64,000 bases of DNA from Dethiosulfovibrio russensis (GTDB lineage: Bacteria; Synergistota; Synergistia; Synergistales; Dethiosulfovibrionaceae). Both the position numbers and the translations under genes were made by a program. Shown here in pieces: positions 17,242 through 25,954 of this stretch. Numbering within the stretch: the stretch's first letter is position 1; every line of letters starts with the position of its first letter. The notes below the pieces were generated by a model. It saw only the letters and a list, made by a program, of their open reading frames with translations. It was not told the origin of the DNA and ran no database searches. The stretch is from the NCBI RefSeq assembly GCF_021568855.1, contig NZ_JAKGUG010000001.1, positions 1 to 64,000 on the forward strand, in the 5' to 3' direction.

Positions 17242-18611
17242 GTTTCAGGTCCAGTATTTACCGTTTCTATCGGACACGACGTTGGTTTCTCTTCGGACTT
17301 TCATTGTCGGGGCTTACTGTCTTTTTGGTGTTTGGAGCTATTTGGGCCGTCCCCTCTCGTGCAATACACCCTATAGAGGCGATACCCAGGGTTTCGGATC
17401 GAATTCCCCACATGGTTTTTGCCGGAGAGGGCGATTTCTTTTACGACAGCTCGATAGGAAAACTCGGTCTTGACTTTATTTTGAAGATAGACGAGACCGA
17501 GGCTATAGGCCATCTTTCCGAGCTTTTTCGATTCTCAGATAGAATGGCCTGTTGTGTTCTCTCCCCGATCGGCGATGAGCCCTTCGGCTGTTTTGCCTTC
17601 AGATTGGATCCGCTTTACGGCAAGGACTTTGACGAAGGGAAATTGACGGATATCGTCGATCGATCTTTCGTTGGCGTGTCGATAGCTCCTTTTTTGGAGG
17701 AGAATCATAGAGGTTTGATTCTAGAAGGAGGGGAGCTTGATAACCCCTTGTTCTGTTCCTTTTACGAAGGCTTGTTCATCTTATCCTCCTCGAGGAAAGG
17801 TTTTAGATCCATGCTGGAGGCCATAGACGGAAGGATGGAGTCTTTTTACTCGACTTGGGACGTAGAGCCTTTCTGGCCCGGTCATCTGGAAATATCCGGA
17901 GGGGAGCAGGTTTTCTGGTCAGGCAGAGCTCTCTCCGTCATGTTTTCCTGGAGATCCGACGATGACGGAGGGATCTTGAGATGGAGGATCGCAGGAGCCG
18001 AGGATATTCTTCCGGATTTGGAGCCATTCGAATGGGAGAATCTGCCGGATCTTCCTTTTCCGTTGGGAATGGCGGTCGGATCGATTTTGCCCGAGCCGGT
18101 AATAGCGTCTTCCGGAGGAGAGACGACCCTTCTTTCCGCTCCGTTCCCGGGGTTTGTGGTACATTTTTTGGGAAACGACACCGTCAATGGGATCGTTCGA
18201 TCCCTGTGGACGGATGTCCTTTCCGACTTTTTGTCTGTGGATGTCTCCGTCGAAAGTGGGGGCATCGCCCTGTCTCCCTTTCCCGTGGTGGCAATTAACG
18301 AAGGAAAAGGAGGAACTCTTGGGCTTTTGGATCCGGATTCTCTTCGATCCTTCGAGTCCTCTGACATGGATGACAGATTGGTCGATCCATGGAGGAACAG
18401 CGTGGCATGGGGGTATATGAACGGCCCATCTTTCGCACTCTTTATGGAGGGTATGATAAAGTCCGGAAGGATCCTTTTCACCGAGGAGGCAGAGAGCTCC
18501 ATCGGTATGGATTCTCTCGTTAATTTGACTAGGTATCTTCGTCCTCTCTGCGATATATCCTTCGTGGTAACTGAGATAGACGAGGGTGTTCTGAGATGGA
18601 CGTGTTTTTAA
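17235..18611 (+). CDS. Membrane-anchored protein of unknown function
   Basis: A 458-residue protein with one N-terminal membrane helix (~20-40, FLFGLSLSGLTVFLVFGAIWAV) and a large, probably extracytoplasmic domain with no family motif I recognise. The composition is acidic and aromatic with many short beta-like segments. It starts with GTG at 17235, overlapping the ribonuclease gene by 7 bases, so the two are likely translated together. TyrS follows closely downstream. No repeats or catalytic motifs are seen. Confidence 0.7.
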   Translation: MLSFRSSIYRFYRTRRWFLFGLSLSGLTVFLVFGAIWAVPSRAIHPIEAIPRVSDRIPHMVFAGEGDFFYDSSIGKLGLDFILKIDETEAIGHLSELFRFSDRMACCVLSPIGDEPFGCFAFRLDPLYGKDFDEGKLTDIVDRSFVGVSIAPFLEENHRGLILEGGELDNPLFCSFYEGLFILSSSRKGFRSMLEAIDGRMESFYSTWDVEPFWPGHLEISGGEQVFWSGRALSVMFSWRSDDDGGILRWRIAGAEDILPDLEPFEWENLPDLPFPLGMAVGSILPEPVIASSGGETTLLSAPFPGFVVHFLGNDTVNGIVRSLWTDVLSDFLSVDVSVESGGIALSPFPVVAINEGKGGTLGLLDPDSLRSFESSDMDDRLVDPWRNSVAWGYMNGPSFALFMEGMIKSGRILFTEEAESSIGMDSLVNLTRYLRPLCDISFVVTEIDEGVLRWTCF

Positions 18612-18642
18612 AAAAATCAGGTTATGCTTGGAGGAAGCGAAA

Positions 18643-19923
18643 ATGGCTTTGGATGCGCTTAAGGTTCTCAGGGACAGAGGTTATATAGATTGGTGCAGTC
18701 ACCCGGAAGAGCTTGAAGAGCTCTTCAGAGAGGGCAGAGTTACTGCATATGTGGGTTTCGATCCTACCGCCGACAGCCTTCACGTAGGACATCTGATACC
18801 TCTGATGGGGTTGGCCTGGCTTCAGAAATTAGGCCATCGTCCGGTCGTGCTTGCCGGAGGCGGTACCGGCATGATCGGAGATCCTTCCGGCAAAAGCAAA
18901 GAGCGGAACCTTCTGTCCATAGAGCAGATAAGGAAGAACGTAGAGGCGGTAAAGAAACAGCTCTCTCATTTCGTCAGTTTTGATTCCGGAGATAACTCGG
19001 CTCTTTTGGTCAATAACTACGATTGGTTGAACTCTATGACCTTTCTTGAGTTTCTTCGAGACGTGGGAAAGCATTTTACAGTCAACTACATGATAGCGAA
19101 GGAACACGTCAAGTCCAGGCTCGGAGATCAGGAAAAGAGCATCTCTTTCACCGAGTTCTCCTATACTTTGCTCCAGGCCTACGACTTTTTACACCTATAC
19201 AGGACCTACGGTTGCAAGCTCCAGATGGGAGGTAACGACCAGCAGGGTAACATAGTATCCGGCATCGACCTGATAAGAAAGACCGACGGTGCCCAGGTAT
19301 ACGGTGGAACCAATCCGCTCCTCCTCACTTCGTCGGGAACCAAGTTCGGGAAAACCGAGGGAGGGGCGGTGTGGCTCGATCGTGAGAAGACCTCCCCTTA
19401 CCGTTTCTACCAGTTCTGGGTTAACAGCGAGGACGAGGAGGTGGAAAAACTTCTGAAGCTTTTCACCTTCTTATCCCTCGAGGAAATATCGGAGATAATG
19501 AAGGAACATTCCGCTTCGCCGGAGAGAAGAGAGGCTCAGAAAACTTTGGCGATGGAGTTGACGTCTTTGGTCCATGGAAAGGATAGATCCGAGACCGCTC
19601 GCAGGGCAAGCGAGATCCTGTTCGGTGGAGCGTTCGATCCAGTCGAATTGTCGTCGGATATGATGAAAGTCCTGGCTACCGAGGTACCCTATTCCGAGGT
19701 AGAGGATATTTCGAGGTCCTTGATCGATATCATGGTGGACGCGAAGGTCTCGTCCAGCAAGGGAGAGGCCAGACGCCTCATAAAGGGAGGCGGAGTATCC
19801 GTCAACGGAAACAGGATATCGGATGAACGGATGGAACTCGATAGTTCATGGCTCTTGCAAGATGGATATCTTTTTCTCAAGGTCGGTAAAAAGAAGTTCT
19901 TCGTTCTGAAGACGGCGAGCTAA
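18643..19923 (+). CDS. tyrS: Tyrosyl-tRNA synthetase
   Basis: Charges tRNA-Tyr with tyrosine. Class I signature HVGHL in TADSLHVGHLIPLMGL, tyrosine-pocket YTLLQAYDF and GGNDQQGNI, and KMSKS equivalent KFGKTEGGAVWL are present. The C-terminal S4 RNA-binding domain (DAKVSSSKGEARRLIKGGGVSVNG) completes the protein. The frame opens at TTG 18628, but ATG 18643 has GGAGG 8 bases upstream and gives the usual length (426 residues). No T-box leader precedes it. Confidence 0.97.
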   Translation: MALDALKVLRDRGYIDWCSHPEELEELFREGRVTAYVGFDPTADSLHVGHLIPLMGLAWLQKLGHRPVVLAGGGTGMIGDPSGKSKERNLLSIEQIRKNVEAVKKQLSHFVSFDSGDNSALLVNNYDWLNSMTFLEFLRDVGKHFTVNYMIAKEHVKSRLGDQEKSISFTEFSYTLLQAYDFLHLYRTYGCKLQMGGNDQQGNIVSGIDLIRKTDGAQVYGGTNPLLLTSSGTKFGKTEGGAVWLDREKTSPYRFYQFWVNSEDEEVEKLLKLFTFLSLEEISEIMKEHSASPERREAQKTLAMELTSLVHGKDRSETARRASEILFGGAFDPVELSSDMMKVLATEVPYSEVEDISRSLIDIMVDAKVSSSKGEARRLIKGGGVSVNGNRISDERMELDSSWLLQDGYLFLKVGKKKFFVLKTAS

Positions 19924-19941
19924 GGGGGGAGGCATTTCCTG

Positions 19942-20847
19942 ATGAGATCAAAAGGTTGGGTTTGGTTTTTATCCGGAAAATTACGCCCTTGGGATCTTAT
20001 GTCGCTGGGCTTTACAGCTAGACAGCTGGGGTTGGAGGGTACCAGGCTGACCGTTATATCCGAGTCCGGTTTTTTCCCGGGGTCGTTGGTCGAGGTGGTC
20101 TCCTGGAATGGTCAGGACGCCTTAGCGAGGGGATTGACGTTGCTTTTTAGAGGCAATGCATGGCATCTTTGGGGGAGTGCCCCCCGATGGTGGCCGATTA
20201 TCTCGACCAGAGCTCTTACGGTCCATTCCTTCAAGGATCCCGAACAGAGATGGTGTGGTCATCCTTCCGTCTTTTCCGGTATAGCCGCTGAGGCCGACCC
20301 GAACTCTTGGAGGCCTGCTTTCGAGAGAGATCTATCGTGGGGGCAGCCGGGGGATAGCCACGGCGACCCCATGGCTCTCGTCGTTTTTCCCTCCTCCATG
20401 TCCAGGCCGGACAGAAGGGCGATAGAGGTTCTTCAACGTGGTGTAGGGTTGCCTATAGCTAAACTTACGGATCAGGGAGGTGCCTTTACCGGTGCTTCTG
20501 GTGCTATAGATGACGGAGATGCCGTTAGGTTTTTATCGGGAAGAGGACGGCTGCTTATACTGCCGGGAGTAGACCTATCGTCGGCCATATTGGCCGGTTT
20601 TGCCGCCCTTTACGGGGTCCCCACCGTTGCTCCTTGGTCTCCTATATTGGACGATCTTTTGGGTATCGATGGGTATATAGCCTTGAGAAAGGATGTACCT
20701 ATACCGTCCGGCGAAGAACTCATAGGCGAAAGGGGCAAGACAGCTGCCGTGGCAGCAAGGCATAGAATCATCCTTAAATTTACTCCGGAGGCCTCGGCTC
20801 TCTCCATAACGAATATGTACAAGGCTCTATCGGAGGGAGCCCTTTGA
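19942..20847 (+). CDS. Unknown protein, possibly ELM1-like (GT-B-like) protein
   Basis: A 301-residue cytoplasmic-looking protein I cannot place firmly. The layout, with MSLGFTARQLGLE at the start, ALTVHSFKDPEQRW in the middle and GASGAIDDGDAVRFLSGRGRLL followed by a VPTVAPWSPI segment, recalls ELM1/DUF1022 proteins, which have a glycosyltransferase-like fold. Its stop overlaps the TTG start of a lipid acyltransferase gene by 4 bases. Coupling to that gene suggests a role in lipopolysaccharide or envelope lipid assembly. The link is from position only. Confidence 0.5.
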   Translation: MRSKGWVWFLSGKLRPWDLMSLGFTARQLGLEGTRLTVISESGFFPGSLVEVVSWNGQDALARGLTLLFRGNAWHLWGSAPRWWPIISTRALTVHSFKDPEQRWCGHPSVFSGIAAEADPNSWRPAFERDLSWGQPGDSHGDPMALVVFPSSMSRPDRRAIEVLQRGVGLPIAKLTDQGGAFTGASGAIDDGDAVRFLSGRGRLLILPGVDLSSAILAGFAALYGVPTVAPWSPILDDLLGIDGYIALRKDVPIPSGEELIGERGKTAAVAARHRIILKFTPEASALSITNMYKALSEGAL

Positions 20848-21725
20848 GTATTAGAGTCAGGTGTATAGATATGTTGGCCAGTTGGGTTCGCCCGGGATGG
20901 CGGGCTTGGACTCTCTATCTTTTTCTTCGCTGTGTTTTAGGACTAATTTCACCTAGAAAGACGGTAGCATTGGATAATATGGCGAAAGCTTTCCCCGATA
21001 GAGACGAAAGGTGGTATCGTGAGAACCTGAAGGTTGTTTACGACCACTTTAGCTGGATGGTGGTGGAGTATCTGGCTCTCGTGAATGATCCATCCAAGGC
21101 ATTGACGTGGGTAGAGAAGGTCGAGGGCAAGGACATCCTCGACGATCTTCTCTCGTCCAAGGAAGGTTGCGTCATATTGGCCAGCCACGGAGGCAACTGG
21201 GAACTACTTTCAGCCTGGTTGTGCCAGAGCGGTTATCCTCTCTACGCTGCCGTCAGAGATCCCGATTCCGAGGATCTCGCCGATCTTATGGAGTCCTACA
21301 GACAAAAAGTGGGGTTGAAGACCCTGAGAAAGGAACGAAAGGGCTTCCGAGAGATGGTCCGTCTACCTATGATCGGGAATTTCGTGGGTTTGGTCGCCGA
21401 TCAGGACGGAGGACCTACAGGTATACCGGTAAAATTTTTAGGACGTCCATGTACCATGCCCAAAGGGCCTGCCGCCATCTCTGTGATGTCCAAGGTCCCT
21501 ATAATTCCGGTTGCCATAGAGAGAGTAGCCCCCTTTAGACACAAGGTGAGGGTTTATAGGCCTCTCTCTACGTCCGAAACCGTAAAGGGGAAAGAGGATA
21601 AAGTCGTTGCCCTGGCTGCCGAGGTCAATGGGGTCTTGGAGGATATGGTTCGTGCTGTGCCAGGCGAATGGCTGTGGATGCACCGAAGGTGGAAGACCGA
21701 TATAACCGGAAAGAACTCTATTTGA
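20844..21725 (+). CDS. Lysophospholipid/lipid A acyltransferase (LpxL/HtrB family)
   Basis: A 293-residue inner-membrane acyltransferase that transfers a fatty acyl chain to a lipid A precursor or lysolipid. The catalytic HxxxxE motif is in ILASHGGNWELLSAW (~112-126). Other family blocks are ALDNMAKAFPDR near 40, GNFVGLVADQDGG near 175 and VKFLGRPCTMPKGPAAISVMSKVPIIPVAIER near 200. The C-terminus ends in PGEWLWMHRRWK as in LpxL. Start is TTG at 20844 with GGAGGGAGC upstream. Its presence supports an outer membrane in this organism. Confidence 0.9.
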   Translation: MSIRVRCIDMLASWVRPGWRAWTLYLFLRCVLGLISPRKTVALDNMAKAFPDRDERWYRENLKVVYDHFSWMVVEYLALVNDPSKALTWVEKVEGKDILDDLLSSKEGCVILASHGGNWELLSAWLCQSGYPLYAAVRDPDSEDLADLMESYRQKVGLKTLRKERKGFREMVRLPMIGNFVGLVADQDGGPTGIPVKFLGRPCTMPKGPAAISVMSKVPIIPVAIERVAPFRHKVRVYRPLSTSETVKGKEDKVVALAAEVNGVLEDMVRAVPGEWLWMHRRWKTDITGKNSI

Positions 21726-21771
21726 ACTGGGCTATCCTAGATGGTATGCTCAGAAAGAGGAGGTGGGCAGA

Positions 21772-22704
21772 ATGATCGTCTATGAGCTCATGACCGACGG
21801 GCATATCGTCAGACTGCCCGATCTGATATCCATTGGAGATATCCCGAAAGAAGGAGATCCCTTGGTGATATTGCTGATGCCCTACAACAGAGCGTTGGTG
21901 GGTTTCAGACAGGGCGGAGCCTACGAAAAGTGGCTCTGGGGTAAACCGGGGGAAGATAATACGTCTTGGAGGGAGAGCTTCCTATACGACGACGTTCCCT
22001 GTCGTTTCGACACGGGAGATACGATAATAACCATAGGAGGAGAGGTTTCCACGAAATTACGGTCCGAATTGCTGAGGCAGCTTCCTCCTCCGGGCAACCA
22101 TGGAAACACGATGTCGATTCTCAAGGGATTTCTCAGCGCAACCTCCCTTTTCGACGAAGAGGATAGCTGGGACGACGAGGATCTCTTGCTTTCCTCTCTG
22201 TCCGGCATGGGAGAGTTTCGGTTGCTCTACTGGGGAGTCCGTAAGGCCCTGTCTCTTGGGGACCATTCCATGGTGGGCCGGATAAAGATATGGGCTAGGA
22301 GAGGAATCGACGTTTTCAGGGAAGAACCTGTTTTGCCGAAAATGTGGGTTTCCGTCGGGGATTTGCCTGGAAACAAGGGCATAGCCGAGTTGGAGGCTCT
22401 CCTTTTCAAGCCCGATCAACTTAAAAGGATGAACGCAGAAAAAAGCGGTTCCGTAGTCTTTCGAGGAGATTCAGGATATCTGGTTCGTTTCGAAGGGCAG
22501 CGTCCCTTTGGGGAAATTCCTGTCTCAGTCTGGATGTATTTCCCCTTCTACATGTGGGAGGAAATGAAGGATCGCAGGGGGCTGAGGCCCCAGGAAATAG
22601 TGATTCTCTCCTGGGGATATCTGGATGCACTGGAGGCCACGGAGGACATGGAACGCTACATGCTTCCTGTCTCTCTGGAGGAACCTATAAAGGTAGACGG
22701 TTAA
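21772..22704 (+). CDS. Protein of unknown function (310 residues)
   Basis: A soluble, acidic protein with no motif I recognise. It carries a Glu/Asp-rich stretch near 130 (LFDEEDSWDDEDLL) and several Trp residues. The frame opens at GTG 21763, but ATG 21772 has AGGAGGTG 5-6 bases before it and is the better start. It follows the acyltransferase gene by 46 bases and ends at a strong terminator, so it may close that operon. Confidence 0.7.
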   Translation: MIVYELMTDGHIVRLPDLISIGDIPKEGDPLVILLMPYNRALVGFRQGGAYEKWLWGKPGEDNTSWRESFLYDDVPCRFDTGDTIITIGGEVSTKLRSELLRQLPPPGNHGNTMSILKGFLSATSLFDEEDSWDDEDLLLSSLSGMGEFRLLYWGVRKALSLGDHSMVGRIKIWARRGIDVFREEPVLPKMWVSVGDLPGNKGIAELEALLFKPDQLKRMNAEKSGSVVFRGDSGYLVRFEGQRPFGEIPVSVWMYFPFYMWEEMKDRRGLRPQEIVILSWGYLDALEATEDMERYMLPVSLEEPIKVDG

Positions 22705-22713
22705 GGTTGTTTG

Positions 22714-22755
22714 AAGGGAGAAAGGGTTGAAAAATCCCCCGTTCTCCCTTTTTTT
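22714..22755. terminator. Terminator between convergent genes
   Basis: AAGGGAGAA (22714) pairs with TTCTCCCTT (22742), with inner GGG/CCC pairs, followed by seven Ts. The A run on the other side allows use from the minus strand too. Confidence 0.85.
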
Positions 22756-23413
22756 ATCTGGTATGCCAACGTTTTTCCAGAAGCTGAAGGGCAAAGCTGG
22801 TAGAACTGGTCAGACACAGATATACTATTCCTACGGCGATAAACGTCTCGAAAGACGCATAGGTCACGCTCCTGACCTGTTGTCCCGCCATGGTTAGCTC
22901 TGTTATGGCTAAGGTGGAGAGAAGCGACGATTCCTTTATCAAAGTGACGAACTCGTTCCCTATTGCTGGGAGCATGTTTCTTATCGCCTGCGGCAGTATT
23001 ATGTATCTCATAGATCTCAAATAAGAAAGGCCGAGCATCTTGGATGCTTCCCATTGTCCCTTAGGGACGGCCTCTATTCCGCCACGGACTATTTCGCCTA
23101 CATATCCCGATGAATTTATCCCCAAGCCTATTACCCCGGCTACGAAAGCCGGCAGGTTTATACCGAGGGACGGCAATCCGAAATATATGAGAAAAAGCTG
23201 TACCAGAAGAGGAGTGCCTCTTATGACGTATATGTAGGTTGCGGCAAGTCCTCTTACCGGAGCGAAGGGGACGACCCTAAGGGCGCCGACTATCAGACCG
23301 AAGGCCGATCCCAGAACGACGCTGCAGAGAGAGGCTTTTACCGTAAACCAGGCACCAGCCAGAAGCATAGGGATATAGGGCGACAGTATGGAAAAATCCA
23401 GGTTCATGTGCAA
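22754..23413 (-). CDS. Polar amino-acid ABC transporter permease
   Basis: A 219-residue inner-membrane permease of the HisMQ/GlnP type with five to six membrane helices. The cytoplasmic coupling motif is EIVRGGIEAVPKGQWEASKMLGLSYLRSM, typical of polar amino-acid systems. TYIYVIRGTPLLVQLFLIYFGLP is a further family block. It follows its ATPase gene by 9 bases. The substrate is an amino acid or derivative (glutamine, cystine, histidine, etc.), not resolvable here. No periplasmic binding protein gene is present in the neighbourhood. Confidence 0.93.
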   Translation of the reverse strand: MHMNLDFSILSPYIPMLLAGAWFTVKASLCSVVLGSAFGLIVGALRVVPFAPVRGLAATYIYVIRGTPLLVQLFLIYFGLPSLGINLPAFVAGVIGLGINSSGYVGEIVRGGIEAVPKGQWEASKMLGLSYLRSMRYIILPQAIRNMLPAIGNEFVTLIKESSLLSTLAITELTMAGQQVRSVTYASFETFIAVGIVYLCLTSSTSFALQLLEKRWHTR

Positions 23414-23422
23414 ACTACCTCC

Positions 23423-24178
23423 TCAATCCGAATCCGCTACGTGGTGAGCCAGCATTCTGTGAAGGAAGGTCTTAGTCCGATCCATCTCGGGAGTTTCCAG
23501 GACCAGCTCTGGTGAACCCTCTTCGACGATTACACCGTCAGCCATGAATATAACCCTGTCGGAGACCTCTTTGGCAAAGAGCATCTCGTGGGTGATGATC
23601 ATCATGGTCATTCCGCTTTTTGCCAGTCCAGCTATGACGTCCAAGACCTCTCCTACCAGCTCGGGATCGAGAGCGCTGGTTGGTTCGTCGAACAGCATGA
23701 TCCTGGGCTCCATCGCCAAAGCTCTAGCTATGGCCACCCTCTGCTGCTGGCCGCCGGAAAGCTCTCCCGGTCTGGAGTCCCGTTTGTCCGCCAAACCGAC
23801 CCTGTCGAGCAACTCCAAGCCCTTTGCCCTCGCCTCTTCTGTCGGTAGTTTTTTTACCTTGGTAGGAGACAATATTACGTTATCGAGCACGGATAGATGA
23901 GGAAAGAGATTGAACTGCTGAAAGATCATGCCTACAAGCTCTGATTGGTCCTCTATGGATATACCTTTATGATCGATTCTCCGTCCGTAGAGACGGATCT
24001 CCCCTTTGTTTATATCCTCTAGGCGACAGATGCAACGGGCCAATGTGCTCTTGCCCGATCCGCTGGGGCCTATTACCGATACTACCTCTCCTTCCGATAC
24101 GTCGATATCGATGCCTCGAAGTACCTGAAGGCTCCCAAAAGACTTGTGGAGCCCCTTTACCTGAATGGCAGGATTCAT
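23423..24178 (-). CDS. Polar amino-acid ABC transporter ATP-binding protein
   Basis: A 251-residue GlnQ-type ATPase that powers the permease downstream. Walker [10 protein letters not shown] (~37), Q-loop [11 protein letters not shown], signature [15 protein letters not shown], Walker [13 protein letters not shown] and the switch His in IITHEM are intact. First gene of a two-gene operon. SD GGAGGTACTTTC precedes the ATG on the minus strand, and a good promoter lies at 24236-24264. Confidence 0.95.
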   Translation of the reverse strand: MNPAIQVKGLHKSFGSLQVLRGIDIDVSEGEVVSVIGPSGSGKSTLARCICRLEDINKGEIRLYGRRIDHKGISIEDQSELVGMIFQQFNLFPHLSVLDNVILSPTKVKKLPTEEARAKGLELLDRVGLADKRDSRPGELSGGQQQRVAIARALAMEPRIMLFDEPTSALDPELVGEVLDVIAGLAKSGMTMMIITHEMLFAKEVSDRVIFMADGVIVEEGSPELVLETPEMDRTKTFLHRMLAHHVADSD

Positions 24179-24235
24179 GAAAGTACCTCCTGTTTATATT
24201 TACCTATCTCTTCAACTTTAGAACACTAGGCTGGA

Positions 24236-24264
24236 ATCATATAGGATATCCCGGTTCGTGGCAA
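24236..24264 (-). promoter_or_regulatory. Promoter of the amino-acid ABC transporter operon
   Basis: On the minus strand TTGCCA (24264-24259) and TATGAT (24241-24236) are separated by 17 bases. Transcription would begin near 24229, about 50 bases before the ATPase start. Confidence 0.65.
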
Positions 24265-24349
24265 GAGGGGATGGGAGTCTTTATCGTATGCATGTATAGA
24301 TATTTCCCAAGATAGATTATCTTCGATTTTTAGAGTAATATGACTAAAA

Positions 24350-24814
24350 TCAGGGCTCTTTAGCCTGGAAGTCCCGAGAGCCCGATCTTTCGGAGTTTTA
24401 TATTAGGATGAGTCGGTGTAAAATCAAAGCAGAAGGAGAGGGCGAGCTAGTTCCTTCAGCATCTCAGACTCCTCCTTCAGGTCGGAGCATCGTCGGTTGC
24501 GATGTGCTGAAGGATAAGAATCGAGAAAAACAAGGTTCCATAAGTCCGGTAAGGAACGCCTCCTATGGCGTTTAAAACGAGCAGAATGAGTATCGAGTAC
24601 AGTAAGGGTTGATGCGATTGACAGAAGAAACTCACGACGATGCTCCGGCCGTTATTGTCCATCTATCGGGGGTGAGGTCCATCGAAGAATTGAACACCCT
24701 ACAACCTCATAGAATCTCGAGACCGCTGTCGCCTGGCGGTGAGAGCGTTAGGGAAGGGTTCCCTGTATAATACCTACAAGGAGGGTCCGTAATCGGACCC
24801 TCCTCCCTTTTTTG
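24350..24814 (+). ncRNA. Candidate structured non-coding RNA of unknown class
   Basis: The 24265-24834 stretch has no credible gene but many helices. Seen: GGGCTC (24353)/GAGCCC (24376); TCCTTCAG, present twice (24452 and 24473), either copy able to pair with CTGAAGGA at 24507; GTTCC (24535)/GGAAC (24553); CGCC (24557)/GGCG (24567); ACCGC/GCGGT hairpin 24722-24740; GGGAA/TTCCC 24751-24761. A long-range helix joins 24481-24495 with 24635-24649 (14 Watson-Crick pairs plus one G-U); it crosses the short stems and would form a pseudoknot. The unit ends in a plus-strand Rho-independent terminator. It does not match RNase P, tmRNA, SRP or T-box signatures I know. The 5' end and promoter are not identified. 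Confidence 0.45.
24780..24814 (+). terminator. Strong Rho-independent terminator ending the non-coding stretch
   Basis: A perfect 10-base stem, GGAGGGTCCG/CGGACCCTCC, with a TAAT loop is followed by TCCCTTTTTT. It is oriented for plus-strand transcription and lies upstream of the dipeptidase gene, so something upstream is transcribed toward it. Confidence 0.9.
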
Positions 24815-24876
24815 TGGTGTTATAATTCGAGGGTGTGATCGAGAGGGTCCTCGATCAGGCCACAAGGAGGGATAGA

Positions 24877-25905
24877 ATGAAACGAGAGAGTTGCATCGGT
24901 AGAGCCAGAGAGCTGCATGGCACCGGTCTAGTGGTGGACGCTCACTTCGATCTTCTCAAGGATGTCTTGGACAAGAGGGATAAGGGAAGAAAAAACGTCA
25001 TAGAGGAAGATCATCTTCCTGCTATGAGGAGAGCCGGTCTCGACTTGGTGGTTTCATCTATCTTTGTAGAGGATCGCTATGTCCCAGATATGGCTCTGAA
25101 AAGGGCTTTGGATCAGATAGGGGCTCTCCACGGCGAGTTGGACGAGTGTTCGGATTCTTTTTCTCTCTGTTTGAATTGGGAAGATGTCGAGGTCGCTAGG
25201 GCTAAGGGACGGTTGGCGATATTGCTATCTTTCGAGGGAGTCGAGCCTATCTCGAACGATATGGGGCTTCTTAGAATATTTTATGAGCTCGGCGTACGTG
25301 GCGTGGGGCTCGTATGGAGCAGAAGGAATTACGCCGGAGATGGTTGCTTTTTCTCCCGACGACGGGAGGGACGGAAAGGAGGTCTTACCGATTTCGGGGT
25401 AAGACTTTTGGACGAGATTTCCCGTCTCGGTATGTTTTTGGACGTTAGCCATCTGAACGACGAAGGCTTTCAGGACGTACTGGAGTTCTATGAAGGGCCG
25501 TTCATCGCCTCTCATTCCAACTGCCGTTCTCTTATGGGGACCATGAGAAATCTGGAGGACGATCAGATAATAGCCCTTGCCGATAGAGGCGGGGTTATGG
25601 GGATGAACAGTTGCAGTACCTTTGTGGCCGAGGAATCGAAGGTAGGACCGGTAGGGGTTTCCCATCTGGCCGACCACGTGGATTATGTAAAAAAACTCGT
25701 AGGTATAGAGCATGTGGGGTTCGGATTCGATTTCTGCGATATGTTTCGTCAGTCCACAGGGAGTGAAAGTTATGATTGCATATCCGGTTACGGCCAGGTG
25801 ATGGAGCTTTCCGCCGAGCTATTGAGCAGAGGCTACTCGGACGAAGAGGTCTTGTCGGTTATGGGTGGAAATTTCGCCAGGGTGTACAGATCGGCTCTTT
25901 CATGA
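24877..25905 (+). CDS. Membrane dipeptidase (peptidase family M19)
   Basis: A 342-residue zinc dipeptidase of the renal dipeptidase family. Metal ligands are visible: HxD in VVDAHFDLLKD (~18-28), Glu in LLSFEGVEPI (~120), His in DVSHLNDEGF and ASHSNCRSL (~195 and 216), and the substrate Asp in GFGFDFCD (~285). It fits a peptide-fermenting lifestyle. The frame opens at GTG 24835, but ATG 24877 has AAGGAGG 7 bases upstream. A TATAAT at 24821-24826 may be the -10 of its promoter; no good -35 is seen. Confidence 0.92.
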   Translation: MKRESCIGRARELHGTGLVVDAHFDLLKDVLDKRDKGRKNVIEEDHLPAMRRAGLDLVVSSIFVEDRYVPDMALKRALDQIGALHGELDECSDSFSLCLNWEDVEVARAKGRLAILLSFEGVEPISNDMGLLRIFYELGVRGVGLVWSRRNYAGDGCFFSRRREGRKGGLTDFGVRLLDEISRLGMFLDVSHLNDEGFQDVLEFYEGPFIASHSNCRSLMGTMRNLEDDQIIALADRGGVMGMNSCSTFVAEESKVGPVGVSHLADHVDYVKKLVGIEHVGFGFDFCDMFRQSTGSESYDCISGYGQVMELSAELLSRGYSDEEVLSVMGGNFARVYRSALS

Positions 25906-25909
25906 ATTG

Positions 25910-25949
25910 CCGTTGGAAGGGGATCCCGCATAGGATCCCCTTCCAACGG
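25910..25949. terminator. Bidirectional terminator
   Basis: CCGTTGGAAGGGGATCC pairs perfectly over 17 bases with GGATCCCCTTCCAACGG around a 6-base loop, between the convergent dipeptidase and phosphohexomutase genes. It lacks a clear T run, so termination is inferred from position and stem strength. Confidence 0.75.
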
Positions 25950-25954
25950 GTAGA

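Noticed and set aside
18400-18642. Possible T-box leader upstream of tyrS
   Set aside because: The region is coding for the preceding gene and lacks the T-box sequence and an antiterminator; tyrS appears to be in an operon.
24424-24462. Minus-strand 12-codon ORF ending in four Leu codons, preceded by GGAGGAG, resembling a leucine leader peptide of the ABC transporter operon
   Set aside because: A good promoter at 24236-24264 lies between it and the transporter genes, so it would not be in that transcript; the neighbouring terminator shows plus-strand transcription instead. Probably chance within the structured region.
24477-24662. Minus-strand 61-codon ORF with hydrophobic stretches
   Set aside because: No SD upstream of the ATG and it overlaps the dense set of RNA helices; codon use is unlike neighbouring genes.
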